Assembly (NCBI RefSeq): GCF_020532665.2
Contig: NZ_JAIWPG020000004.1
Location: 1 to 64,000, forward strand
DNA from: Lelliottia sp. WAP21
GTDB lineage: Bacteria > Pseudomonadota > Gammaproteobacteria > Enterobacterales > Enterobacteriaceae
Length of the DNA stretch: 64,000 nucleotides
Direction: 5' to 3'
Below, one piece after another: positions 41,231 through 50,547 of the stretch. Position numbers and translations under genes: made by a program. How positions within the stretch are numbered: position 1 is the first letter of the stretch; each line of letters begins with the position of its first letter. The notes under the pieces were generated by a model, which saw only the letters and a list, made by a program, of their open reading frames with translations, was not told the origin of the DNA and searched no databases.

Positions 41231-42424
41231 TCACACATTATTTAACTGCGCCTCCACGTACAGATAGCCGATGCCAAGAACCTGCTGGGCGCGGGTCAGC
41301 GTGCCAAAACCAATTTGGGTGGCTTTTACGCTTGGCCCTTCATCCCGGTCGAAAGGATTAAACCCAGTCTGGCGAAGAAGCGTATTCAGCCATCTTTCGC
41401 CAAACGCGCAACTTCGCCCATAGAACCAGATCTGGTTGATGTTCAGGATATTCAAAAAGTTGTAAAGGCTAAGGCCAATAGCGTTGGCCGAGCGCTCGAC
41501 CCAGTTATCCATCCACGCATCGCCCGCCTCCCAGGCCCGTATCAACTGGGCGGAGGTCAGCGTTTCAGGATCCAGATAGGGGGAAGAGGGTTGCGATTTT
41601 AACCATACGCGCGCCTGCTTTTTGAGCGCGCTTAACGAGGCGATAGTTTCAAGGCAACCGTAACGCCCGCAGTCGCACGCCACTCCGTCGGGATTAACGA
41701 TGGTATGGCCGATTTGTCCACTGCCATACAGATTCCCGCGGTAAATCTCATTATTTATTACGAACGATGAGCCGATGCCGTAATCGACGTTAATGACGCA
41801 AAAATCCCGGTCTCGGTGCTTATTTTGCCACTTTTCTGCGAGTGCCAGCATTACGCAGTCGTTATCCACCCGCACCCGAATTCCCAGCTTTTCCTCAAGC
41901 AGATATTTCACCTCAACCGGCTTTTTCCACGGCGCTTGCGGCATGGTCTGCGAAACGCCCGTCACGGGATCCACCTGACCATGGATAGCAATAGCAAGAT
42001 TAATGGTCCGTCCGGGCCATTGTTTACGGTGGCGATGCCAGCACTGTTCTATTTCAGCCAGCAGTGCCTGAGGATCGGGGGCGTTAATGGAGAAGCGTTC
42101 AAATTCACCTTTCGGACTCAGACAGGTGTTGGCGAGCTGGCACTCAATGCTGGTGGGCGTCACGTTTACGCACAGTGTCCAGTCGCCTTCCGGGGCGATG
42201 AGCCAGATACCGCTGCTGTGGCCCCGGCTCTGTTTCTCATCTTCCACATTCAGTACCCGTTTCTCGCGCTCCAGCTCTTCGAGAATATTACTCACCGCCG
42301 GAATGGAGATTTGCGCAAGACGTGCAAGGGTGGATTTATTGGCGCGTTTCTCCCGGTACAGCAGTTCGAGAATCACGCATTTGTTGTAGCGGCGAATATG
42401 TTGGTTGCTGATGCAGGCTCTCAT
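41231..42424 (-). CDS. yphH: ROK-family transcriptional regulator YphH
   Basis: A 397-residue repressor of the NagC/XylR/Mlc group. The N-terminal winged helix (about 1-75) contains LLYREKRANKSTLARLAQISIPAVSNILEELE. The ROK sugar-binding domain follows, with VDNDCVMLALAEK, the phosphate-like loop INVDYGIGSSFVI, GQIGHTIV and the zinc motif CDCGRYGCLET. Members sense a sugar or sugar phosphate. It is divergent from yphG across 116 bp, so it very likely controls the yphG-F-E-D-C-B operon. The inducer is unknown. Confidence 0.93.
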   Translation of the reverse strand: MRACISNQHIRRYNKCVILELLYREKRANKSTLARLAQISIPAVSNILEELEREKRVLNVEDEKQSRGHSSGIWLIAPEGDWTLCVNVTPTSIECQLANTCLSPKGEFERFSINAPDPQALLAEIEQCWHRHRKQWPGRTINLAIAIHGQVDPVTGVSQTMPQAPWKKPVEVKYLLEEKLGIRVRVDNDCVMLALAEKWQNKHRDRDFCVINVDYGIGSSFVINNEIYRGNLYGSGQIGHTIVNPDGVACDCGRYGCLETIASLSALKKQARVWLKSQPSSPYLDPETLTSAQLIRAWEAGDAWMDNWVERSANAIGLSLYNFLNILNINQIWFYGRSCAFGERWLNTLLRQTGFNPFDRDEGPSVKATQIGFGTLTRAQQVLGIGYLYVEAQLNNV

Positions 42425-42476
42425 TTCACTAAACCCTGTTTACTTTATTGCGTGATTATTATGCGAAAACATTGCC

Positions 42477-42504
42477 AGATTGATCATTAAACTGCCATCA
42501 ATCT
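42477..42504. promoter_or_regulatory. Candidate YphH operator
   Basis: AGATTGA (42477-42483) and TCAATCT (42498-42504) form a 7-bp inverted repeat with a 14-bp spacer in the yphH-yphG gap. It is the best symmetry there, but it does not match the Mlc/NagC consensus, so the assignment is tentative. Confidence 0.35.
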
Positions 42505-42540
42505 TTTTATTCAGTATGTCTCGTTAATATTGAGGGCGAT

Positions 42541-45500
42541 ATGAATCCAGTAAAAGTTTGGCAGGAAAGCGTCAGCATCCCGACTTATGAAACCGGGCCG
42601 CAGGATATTCACCCTATGTTTCTGGAGAACCGCGTTTATCAAGGATCGTCCGGTGCGGTTTACCCTTACGGCGTCACGGATACTCTCAGCGAGCAGAAAA
42701 CGCAGAAAATGTGGCAAGCCGTCTGGCTGGAAAACGACTATCTGAAAGTCATGATCCTGCCAGAACTGGGCGGGCGTGTGCAACGAGCCTGGGACAAAGT
42801 TAAACAGCGTGATTTTGTTTATCACAACGAAGTGATCAAGCCTGCGCTGGTAGGACTGCTGGGGCCGTGGATCTCCGGGGGTATTGAGTTCAACTGGCCG
42901 CAACATCATCGCCCGACCACTTTTATGCCGGTTGATTTCACGCTTAGCACGGGAGAAGACGGTTCTCAAACCGTGTGGGTAGGTGAAACGGAACCGATGC
43001 ATGGCCTTCAGGTGATGACCGGGTTTACGTTGTACCCGGACCGTGCTGCGCTGGAAATTGCCAGCCGGGTCTATAACGGCAACGCCACGCCGCGGCACTT
43101 TTTATGGTGGGCCAATCCGGCAGTGAAAGGGGGAGATGATCATCAGAGCGTTTTCCCGCCCGACGTCACGGCTGTTTTTGACCATGGTAAACGTGCCGTA
43201 TCGGCCTTCCCTATAGCCACCGGGACCTATTACAAAGTGGACTACTCCGCTGGGGTAGATATTTCTCGCTACAAAAATGTGCCTGTGCCGACGTCCTACA
43301 TGGCAGAGAAATCAGAATACGATTTTGTGGGGGCATGGAGCCACGACGAAGACGGCGGATTGTTGCATGTAGCTAATCACCATATTGCCCCGGGGAAAAA
43401 ACAGTGGAGCTGGGGCTACAGCGAATTTGGCCAGGCGTGGGATAAAAACCTCACTGATAACAATGGTCCTTACATTGAACTGATGACCGGTATTTTTGCC
43501 GATAACCAACCGGATTTTACCTGGCTCGACGCCTACGAAGAGAAGCGTTTTGAGCAATATTTTTTGCCCTACCATGCTCTCGGGGTGGTTCAGAATGCCT
43601 CGCGTGACGCCATACTTAAACTTCAGCGTACGCCAGAGGGCATTGAATGGGGCGTGTATGCTATCGCTCCGCTAACCGGGCATCGTCTGGCGATACGTGA
43701 GGCGGGCAATCCCGTCCCTGTGCTGGAGGAGAATGTGTCCCTGATGCCTGCAAGCGTCGCGAAGGGCCTGCTTCTTGGTATTGAGCCCGCTCGCCTGAGC
43801 ATTGAGTTGTCGGATGCACACGGACGTATTGTGCTCCGCTATCAAGAACACCAGCCGCAGGAAGTACCTTTACCCGAAATCGCGAAAGCACCGCTTCAGG
43901 CGCAGGAGATAACCAGTGTCGATGAAGCCTGGTTTATTGGGCAGCATCTTGAGCAGTACCACCACGCCAGCCGTTCCCCGTTCGATTACTATCTGCGTGG
44001 CGTAGCCATTGACCCGCTGGACTACCGCTGCAATCTGTCGTTGGCCATGCTGGAGTACAACCGTGCTGATTATGCCCGGGCGAAGACATACGCCAGTCAG
44101 GCGCTGGCCCGTGCCCATGCGCTGAATAAAAACCCGCAATGTGGGCAGGCCAGCCTGATCCGTGCCAGTGCCAGTGAGCGGCTGGAGGAGTGGGCGCAGG
44201 CAGAAGAGGATTTCTGGCGCGCCGTCTGGAGCGGTAATACGAAAGCAGGCGGCTATTATGGCCTGGCCCGACTTTGCGCCCGTCGCGGCGATTACGATGC
44301 AGGTCTTGATTTTTGCCGTCAGAGCTTACGCGCTTGTCCGACAAATCAGGAGGTACTGTGTCTGCAAAATCTGCTACTGCATCTGAGCGGGCGGGCGGAA
44401 GATGCAAACCGGCAGCTGGCGCAACTGCTTTGCGACTATCCCCTTAATCCCACTCTCTGGTGGCTAAGCTGGTTTACCGGGCGCACCGACGCCCGTCTGG
44501 CGAAATGGAAAGCCCTCTGCGGTGAACGCGATGTCAACGCCGTGATTGTTGCCAGCCAGCTTATCAACTGGGGTATGCCGACCCTGGCAGACGAAATGCT
44601 TGCCGCGCTGGATTGCCCGCGCACATTGCCGCGCTATTTTCAGGCCAGCCTCATGCCGCAGTCGACGCGTGCAGAACGGGTTCAGCAGGCACGCGCGGCA
44701 TTTCCCTCTTTCGTCCGCTTCCCGAATACGCTGGACGAAGTCGCCGTGCTGGAAAAAGTGGATGAGTGTAGTTTTGCCCGTCATCTGCTGGCCTGTTTCC
44801 ATTACAGCAAACGCAATTATGAAAAAGCGATTGCACTGTGGCAGCGCTGCGTGGAGCAGGAGCCTGATTTTGCAGACGGATGGCGGGGGCTTGCGATTTA
44901 CGCCTGGAATAAACAGCGCGATGGAGAGAGTGCAGGGCGTTATCTGGACAGAGCCTGCCGTCTGGCTCCGCACGACGCCCGTCTGCTGTTTGAACGCGAT
45001 CTGCTCGACAAACTGACCGCCACCGCGCCGGCAAACAGGCTTGCTCGCCTTGAGGCTAACCTGGACTGTGCCTTAAAGCGTGATGATTTAACCGCTGAAT
45101 TGTTGAGCCTCTGGCACCTCGCCGGAGACACGGACAAGCCGGCTGAGATCTTAGGTTCGCGCACGTTTCATCCCTGGGAGGGAGGAGAGGGCAAAGTCAC
45201 GGGCCAGTTTATTCTCAACAAGCTGCTGCGCGCCTGGCGCCATCTGGAACAGCAGCAGCCGGAAGACGCCGCCGGGCAGCTCCGTGCGGCGCTGCATTAT
45301 CCGGACAATCTGAGCGAAGGGCGCTTGCCGGGTCAGACGGATAACGACATCTGGTTTGCCCTTGCGCTTTGTGCTCAACAGCAGGGCCATACGGAAGAAA
45401 CCTTGCGCTGTCTGCGCCTGGCTGCAACAGGCGATCGCACCCTCAATATTCACAGCTATTACAACGATCAACCGGTGGATTATCTCTTCTGGCAAGGGCT

Positions 45501-45822
45501 GGCGCTGAAAATGCTTGGCGAGCAGGAGGCTTCCCTTCAACTGTTCAGCGACATGAAGCGCTGGGCGCAGAACATGGCGGTCAGCAGCATTGATGCGGAC
45601 TTCTTCGCTGTCTCCCAGCCGGATTTACTCTCACTGTATGCCGATTTACAGCAGCAGCACCGCGAAAAATGCCTGATGGTGGAGGCGCTGGCGGCAGCCG
45701 GGCTGGGGGATAGCAAAGGGTATGAACACGCTTGTGCCGCACTTGATGCAGTGAATCCGGCGTGGTCGAAAGCGGCCCTGTTTCGGCAGGCATTACCTGT
45801 CATTTTACCGCTCGTACACTGA
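42541..45822 (+). CDS. yphG: DUF5107 and TPR protein YphG
   Basis: A 1093-residue protein, the E. coli YphG length, with no signal peptide, so probably cytoplasmic. Residues about 30-350 are DUF5107, which looks like the beta-sandwich of the galactose-mutarotase superfamily (LPELGGRVQRAWDKVKQRDF, GPWISGGIEFNWPQHHRPTTF, EIASRVYNGNATPRHFLWWANP). The remainder is helical with TPR-like repeats (YALARLCARRGDYDAGLDFCRQSL-type pairs near 580-600; FACFHYSKRNYEKAIALWQRC-type near 760). No enzyme activity is established; a carbohydrate-binding or glycoside-acting role is inferred from fold and context. It is first gene of the operon; the yphF ATG follows 33 bp after its stop. Confidence 0.9.
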   Translation: MNPVKVWQESVSIPTYETGPQDIHPMFLENRVYQGSSGAVYPYGVTDTLSEQKTQKMWQAVWLENDYLKVMILPELGGRVQRAWDKVKQRDFVYHNEVIKPALVGLLGPWISGGIEFNWPQHHRPTTFMPVDFTLSTGEDGSQTVWVGETEPMHGLQVMTGFTLYPDRAALEIASRVYNGNATPRHFLWWANPAVKGGDDHQSVFPPDVTAVFDHGKRAVSAFPIATGTYYKVDYSAGVDISRYKNVPVPTSYMAEKSEYDFVGAWSHDEDGGLLHVANHHIAPGKKQWSWGYSEFGQAWDKNLTDNNGPYIELMTGIFADNQPDFTWLDAYEEKRFEQYFLPYHALGVVQNASRDAILKLQRTPEGIEWGVYAIAPLTGHRLAIREAGNPVPVLEENVSLMPASVAKGLLLGIEPARLSIELSDAHGRIVLRYQEHQPQEVPLPEIAKAPLQAQEITSVDEAWFIGQHLEQYHHASRSPFDYYLRGVAIDPLDYRCNLSLAMLEYNRADYARAKTYASQALARAHALNKNPQCGQASLIRASASERLEEWAQAEEDFWRAVWSGNTKAGGYYGLARLCARRGDYDAGLDFCRQSLRACPTNQEVLCLQNLLLHLSGRAEDANRQLAQLLCDYPLNPTLWWLSWFTGRTDARLAKWKALCGERDVNAVIVASQLINWGMPTLADEMLAALDCPRTLPRYFQASLMPQSTRAERVQQARAAFPSFVRFPNTLDEVAVLEKVDECSFARHLLACFHYSKRNYEKAIALWQRCVEQEPDFADGWRGLAIYAWNKQRDGESAGRYLDRACRLAPHDARLLFERDLLDKLTATAPANRLARLEANLDCALKRDDLTAELLSLWHLAGDTDKPAEILGSRTFHPWEGGEGKVTGQFILNKLLRAWRHLEQQQPEDAAGQLRAALHYPDNLSEGRLPGQTDNDIWFALALCAQQQGHTEETLRCLRLAATGDRTLNIHSYYNDQPVDYLFWQGLALKMLGEQEASLQLFSDMKRWAQNMAVSSIDADFFAVSQPDLLSLYADLQQQHREKCLMVEALAAAGLGDSKGYEHACAALDAVNPAWSKAALFRQALPVILPLVH

Positions 45823-45855
45823 AATTCGTTCACGCCTAATCTTGAGGAGGCATCT

Positions 45856-46839
45856 ATGTGTGCAATCACCAGAAGACCGTTTCTCTCGCTTTTGCTTTTA
45901 ACGCTGTTGAGCTTCTCTTTACCCGGGTTCTCTGCCGGAAAGCAGCTTGTTATTGGAGCCATTTACTTAGATACGCAGGGCTATTATGCCGGGGTGCGGC
46001 AGGGGATTCAGGACGCTGCAACCGCGTCTTCCATGGAAGCGAAGCTGATTGAAACCAACGCCCAGGGGGATATCTCCAAAGAGAGCACCTTCGTCGACAC
46101 GCTCGTGGCGCGTAATGTCGATGCCATTATCCTGTCCGCCGTCTCTGAAAATGGGAGCACTCGCACCCTCCGACGCGCCAGCGAAGCGGGCATTCCGGTG
46201 ATTTGTTACAACACCTGTATCAATCAGAAAGGCGTCGATAAATATGTCTCGGCCTATCTGGTGGGCGATCCCCTTGAGTTCGGTAAGAAACTGGGCAATG
46301 CCGCAGCAGATTATTTTATCGCTAACAAGATAAGCGAACCGAAAATCGCAGTGATCAATTGCGAAGCCTTTGAAGTGTGCGTTCAGCGGCGGAAAGGGTT
46401 TGAAGCGGCGCTGAAATCTCGTGTACCTGGCGCAACGCTCGTCGCCAGTCAGGAAGGGACCGTACTGGATAAAGCCATCTCCGTCGGCGAAAAGCTGATT
46501 ATTTCAACACAAGGTCTGGATGCCATTATGGGCGAATCAGGCGGAGCGACGCTGGGTGCGGTAAAAGCGGTGCGTAACCAGAACCAGGTTGGCCACATCG
46601 CGGTGTTTGGCTCCGATATGACGACCGAAATTGCCCAGGAGCTGGAAAATAATCAGGTGCTAAAAGCTGTGGTGGATATTTCCGGCAAGAAAATGGGGCA
46701 GGCCGTGTTTGCAGAGACGCTAAACGTGCTCGCTAAAAAACCGAGCGGCAACAAGGTGATTCAGGTGCCTGTCGATCTCTATACCAAAACCGAAGATGGC
46801 AAACAGTGGCTGGCAACGCATGTTGATGGTCTGCCTTAA
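45856..46839 (+). CDS. yphF: Sugar ABC transporter substrate-binding protein YphF
   Basis: Periplasmic receptor of the importer formed with YphE and YphD. The protein has 327 residues. The signal peptide is about residues 1-27, ending PGFSA. The mature protein is of the ribose/galactose-binding family: IGAIYLDTQGYYAGVRQGIQDAA, DTLVARNVDAIILSAVSENG, AGIPVICYNTCINQKG, IMGESGGATLGAVKAV and AVFGSDMTTEIA. The pair of cysteines in YNTC and in NCEAFEVC may form disulfides. GAGGAGG lies ten bases before ATG. The ligand is unknown; family members bind pentoses, hexoses, polyols or AI-2. Confidence 0.93.
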   Translation: MCAITRRPFLSLLLLTLLSFSLPGFSAGKQLVIGAIYLDTQGYYAGVRQGIQDAATASSMEAKLIETNAQGDISKESTFVDTLVARNVDAIILSAVSENGSTRTLRRASEAGIPVICYNTCINQKGVDKYVSAYLVGDPLEFGKKLGNAAADYFIANKISEPKIAVINCEAFEVCVQRRKGFEAALKSRVPGATLVASQEGTVLDKAISVGEKLIISTQGLDAIMGESGGATLGAVKAVRNQNQVGHIAVFGSDMTTEIAQELENNQVLKAVVDISGKKMGQAVFAETLNVLAKKPSGNKVIQVPVDLYTKTEDGKQWLATHVDGLP

Positions 46840-46866
46840 ACACGGCGAATAATAGCTGAGGTCTCT

Positions 46867-48384
46867 ATGCTCGTGACATCGCAAACAGAGGCAGTACCGG
46901 TAGCAAAAGTCATCGGCGGTAATAAACGCTACCCCGGCGTGGTGGCACTGGATAACGTCAACTTTACCCTCAATCGTGGAGAAGTTCGTGCGTTGCTTGG
47001 CAAAAACGGTGCAGGAAAATCGACGCTGATTCGCCTGCTGACCGGCAGCGAACGGCCGGATAGCGGTGAGATTTGGATTGGCGAGACGCGCCTGGACGGT
47101 GCTGATGCCACGCTCACCCGACGTGCGACAGAGCTTGGCGTGCACGCTGTGTATCAGGAACTGAGCCTTGTGGAGGCGTTGACGGTCGCGGAAAACTTGT
47201 GTCTTGGACACTGGCCGCGACGTAACGGCATGATCGACCATAAGCAAATGAATCGCGAGGCGCAGAAAAGCCTCCAGCGGCTGGGAGTAGAGGTGGAACC
47301 TGACCGCCTGGTCTCCTCCCTCAGCCCGGCGCAAAAGCAGCTTGTCGAGATCGCGCGAGTGATGAAGGGCGAGCCACGGGTGGTCATTCTGGATGAGCCG
47401 ACCAGTTCACTCGCCAGCGCTGAAGTCGAACTGGTCATTGGTGCGGTAAAAAGCATGTCATCACTGGGCGTTGCGGTTATCTACGTCAGTCATCGTATGG
47501 AGGAGATCCGTCGCATAGCCTCATGCGCCACGATCATGCGCGACGGCCAGGTGGCCGGGGATGTGATGCTGGACAGTACTTCAACCCGCCACATTGTTTC
47601 CCTGATGCTCGGTCGTGAGCATGTCGACCTCGTCCCCGTCGCTGCCTCTGTGCCAAAGGAGCAGGTGGTGCTGGAGGTGAAAGGGTTGAGGCAAGCCCCC
47701 AAGCTTGCGGATATCAGCTTTACGCTGCGTCGTGGCGAAGTGCTCGGCATTGCCGGGCTGCTTGGGGCGGGGCGTAGCGAGTTGCTGAAAGCAATCATAG
47801 GGCTGGAGCCGTGTGATAGCGCCGATATACGGGTTAACGGCGAATCCGTACGTAATCCGACCTATGCCGACATGCTTGCGCGCGGCATTGGTTATACCCC
47901 GGAAAACCGCAAGGAAGCGGGGATTATTCCTTTGTTGGGTGTAGATGAAAATACCGTGCTCACCCACTGTCGCAAAGTCAGTGCCCGGGGCGTGCTTCAG
48001 TGGGATCTCATCCGGCGCATGACGCAGGAAGTCATGCAACGGATGACTGTTAAAGCGGCCAGTACAGAAACATCCGTCGGCACGCTGTCCGGCGGTAATC
48101 AGCAGAAGGTCGTGATCGGACGCTGGGTCTATGCGGCGAGCCAGATTCTGCTGCTCGACGAGCCGACGCGAGGGGTGGATATCGAAGCCAAACAGCAAAT
48201 TTACCGCATCGTGCGCGAACTGGCCGCAGAAGGGAAAAGTGTCGTGTTTATTTCCAGCGAAGTAGAGGAACTGCCGCTGGTCTGCGATCGCATTTTACTC
48301 CTCCAGCATGGCACCTTTACGCAGGAGTATCACGCCCCGGTCAGCATTGATGCGCTGATGTCCGCCATTCTCTCTGTGCACTGA
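46867..48384 (+). CDS. yphE: Sugar ABC transporter ATP-binding protein YphE
   Basis: Duplicated ATPase of the RbsA/MglA/XylG type, 505 residues. First half: Walker A GKNGAGKST, signature LSPAQKQLVE, Walker B VVILDEPTS and H-loop YVSHRM. Second half: degenerate Walker A GLLGAGRSE, signature LSGGNQQKV, Walker B LLLDEPTRGVD. The asymmetry between halves is normal for this group. It lies 27 bp after yphF and 26 bp before yphD. Confidence 0.94.
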   Translation: MLVTSQTEAVPVAKVIGGNKRYPGVVALDNVNFTLNRGEVRALLGKNGAGKSTLIRLLTGSERPDSGEIWIGETRLDGADATLTRRATELGVHAVYQELSLVEALTVAENLCLGHWPRRNGMIDHKQMNREAQKSLQRLGVEVEPDRLVSSLSPAQKQLVEIARVMKGEPRVVILDEPTSSLASAEVELVIGAVKSMSSLGVAVIYVSHRMEEIRRIASCATIMRDGQVAGDVMLDSTSTRHIVSLMLGREHVDLVPVAASVPKEQVVLEVKGLRQAPKLADISFTLRRGEVLGIAGLLGAGRSELLKAIIGLEPCDSADIRVNGESVRNPTYADMLARGIGYTPENRKEAGIIPLLGVDENTVLTHCRKVSARGVLQWDLIRRMTQEVMQRMTVKAASTETSVGTLSGGNQQKVVIGRWVYAASQILLLDEPTRGVDIEAKQQIYRIVRELAAEGKSVVFISSEVEELPLVCDRILLLQHGTFTQEYHAPVSIDALMSAILSVH

Positions 48385-48410
48385 TGAAACCACTTCTGAG
48401 GAATTAAAAG

Positions 48411-49409
48411 ATGTCTGCGTCGTCATTTTCGCTGCCGCAAGGCAAAAACGATACGTTCAAGCAGTTCGCCAGTCGTCATATCAATGTTATTGGCCTGCTG
48501 ATCGTTATCGCCGTGCTCTATCTGGTGTTTTCCCTGAATGCGCCGGGCTTTATCTCGCTGAACAATCAAATGAACGTACTCCGTGATGCCGCCACCATCG
48601 GTATTGCTGCGTGGGCCATGACGCTAATTATTATCTCCGGAGAAATAGATGTCAGCGTCGGCCCCATGGTGGCTTTTGTCTCGGTATGTCTCGCCTTTCT
48701 GCTGCAATACCAGGTTCCGCTCGCGATTGCCTGTCTGCTGGTGCTGCTGCTCGGCGCGCTAATGGGGACGCTTGCCGGAGTATTACGGGGCGTATTCAAC
48801 GTACCCAGTTTTGTCGCCACTCTTGGACTATGGAGTGCGCTGCGCGGAATGGGGTTATTCATGACCAATGCGCTGCCCGTGCCCATTGATGAAAATGAGG
48901 TTCTGGACTGGGTGGGCGGTCAGGTGCTGGGCATTCCGGTATCGGCGCTAATCATGATGATCCTCTTTGCTTTGTTTGTCTTTATCAGCCGAAAAACCGC
49001 ATTTGGCCGTTCGGTCTTTGCCGTCGGCGGAAACGCCACCGCGGCGCAACTGTGCGGGATTAATGTCCGGCGGGTACGCATTCTCATCTTTACCCTCTCC
49101 GGCCTGCTTGCGGCCGTCACCGGTATTCTGCTGGCTGCCCGACTGGGATCCGGTAATGCCGGGGCAGCCAATGGTCTGGAATTTGACGTTATCGCCGCAG
49201 TGGTCGTTGGGGGGACCGCGCTTTCCGGTGGACGAGGCTCGCTACTCGGTACGCTGCTGGGCGTGCTGGTGATCACACTCATCGGCAACGGTCTGGTGTT
49301 GCTCGGCATTAACTCCTTTTTCCAGCAGGTGGTTCGCGGCGTCATCATCGTGGTGGCGGTACTGGCGAACATCCTTCTGACGCAGCGTAGCAGCAAAGCG
49401 AAACGCTGA
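48411..49409 (+). CDS. yphD: Sugar ABC transporter permease YphD
   Basis: Inner-membrane permease of the RbsC/XylH type, 332 residues with about eight to ten membrane segments. Typical blocks are TLIIISGEIDVSVGPMVAFVS, GVLRGVFNVPSFVATLGLWSALRGMGL, GNATAAQLCGINVRRVRI and the late EFDVIAAVVVGGTALSGGRGSLLGTLLGV, which contacts the ATPase. GAGG precedes ATG by ten bases. With YphE and YphF it makes a complete importer. Confidence 0.94.
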   Translation: MSASSFSLPQGKNDTFKQFASRHINVIGLLIVIAVLYLVFSLNAPGFISLNNQMNVLRDAATIGIAAWAMTLIIISGEIDVSVGPMVAFVSVCLAFLLQYQVPLAIACLLVLLLGALMGTLAGVLRGVFNVPSFVATLGLWSALRGMGLFMTNALPVPIDENEVLDWVGGQVLGIPVSALIMMILFALFVFISRKTAFGRSVFAVGGNATAAQLCGINVRRVRILIFTLSGLLAAVTGILLAARLGSGNAGAANGLEFDVIAAVVVGGTALSGGRGSLLGTLLGVLVITLIGNGLVLLGINSFFQQVVRGVIIVVAVLANILLTQRSSKAKR

Positions 49410-49474
49410 GTGCTTTTACTCCTCTGGCGCACAGGCGGCAGAGAAAAATTCAATGTATTGATAATGAGGGATTT

Positions 49475-50536
49475 ATGAACACAATGCAGGCTGCATATTT
49501 ACCGGGTAACGCCACCGTCGAACTGCGGGAGGTGCCAGTGCCGACACCGGGTATAAATCAGGTATTAATCAAGATGAAATCCTCCGGGATTTGCGGGAGC
49601 GATGTGCATTACATTTACCATCAGCATCGCGCAACGGCCGCCGCTCCGGATAAGCCTTTGTACCAGGGGGTTATCAATGGACATGAACCCTGTGGACAAA
49701 TTGTCGCCCTGGGGCAGGGATGTCGCCATTTCAAAGAGGGCGATCGCGTGTTGGTCTACCACATCTCAGGTTGCGGCTTTTGTCCAAACTGTCGACGCGG
49801 ATTCCCCATCTCATGCACCGGAGAAGGCAAAGCGGCCTACGGCTGGCAGCGAGACGGTGGTCATGCAGAGTATCTGTTGGCTGAAGAAAAAGACCTCATC
49901 CACCTGCCGGATGCGCTGAGCTATGAAGACGGTGCCTTTATTAGTTGCGGGGTGGGCACGGCTTATGAAGGGATTTTGCGTGGTGAAGTCTCCGGGAGTG
50001 ATAACGTACTGGTAGTCGGCCTTGGGCCGGTCGGTATGATGGCGATGATGCTGGCGCGTGGCCGAGGGGCGAAACGGGTCATTGGCGTTGATATGTTGCC
50101 CGAGCGTCTGGCGATGGCGAAGCAGTTAGGTGTGATGGACCACGGCTATCTGGCAACCACCGCCCATCTCCCTGAACTCATCGCCGGGGTGACGCGAGGC
50201 GGCGCAGACGTGGCGCTGGACTGCTCGGGCAACGCCGCTGGCCGTTTACTGGCTCTCCAGTCCACGGCTGATTGGGGGCGCGTGGTGTATATCGGCGAAA
50301 CCGGCAAGGTAGAGTTTGAAGTCAGCGCCGATCTGATGCATCACCAGCGTCGTATTATTGGTTCCTGGGTGACCAGCCTGTTCCATATGGAAAAATGCGC
50401 GCACGATCTTACCGACTGGAAGATGAGGCCAGGAAAGGCAATCACCCACCGTTTTTCGCTGGCACAGGCAGGAGAAGCCTACGCTCTGATGGCGAGCGGA
50501 AAATGCGGCAAAGTCGTCATTAACTTTCCGGATTGA
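49475..50536 (+). CDS. yphC: Zinc-dependent medium-chain dehydrogenase YphC
   Basis: A 353-residue dehydrogenase of the alcohol/sorbitol/threonine dehydrogenase type. The catalytic zinc ligands are in SSGICGSDVHYI and NGHEPCGQ, the structural zinc loop is the four-cysteine segment GCGFCPNCRRGFPISC, and the NAD(P) Rossmann motif is VVGLGPVGMMAMML, with the acidic residue at the end of the second strand (IGVDMLPERL) favouring NAD. It probably oxidises the imported sugar or polyol. It ends 11 bp before yphB. Confidence 0.93.
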   Translation: MNTMQAAYLPGNATVELREVPVPTPGINQVLIKMKSSGICGSDVHYIYHQHRATAAAPDKPLYQGVINGHEPCGQIVALGQGCRHFKEGDRVLVYHISGCGFCPNCRRGFPISCTGEGKAAYGWQRDGGHAEYLLAEEKDLIHLPDALSYEDGAFISCGVGTAYEGILRGEVSGSDNVLVVGLGPVGMMAMMLARGRGAKRVIGVDMLPERLAMAKQLGVMDHGYLATTAHLPELIAGVTRGGADVALDCSGNAAGRLLALQSTADWGRVVYIGETGKVEFEVSADLMHHQRRIIGSWVTSLFHMEKCAHDLTDWKMRPGKAITHRFSLAQAGEAYALMASGKCGKVVINFPD

Positions 50537-50547
50537 GGGGACGCAGC

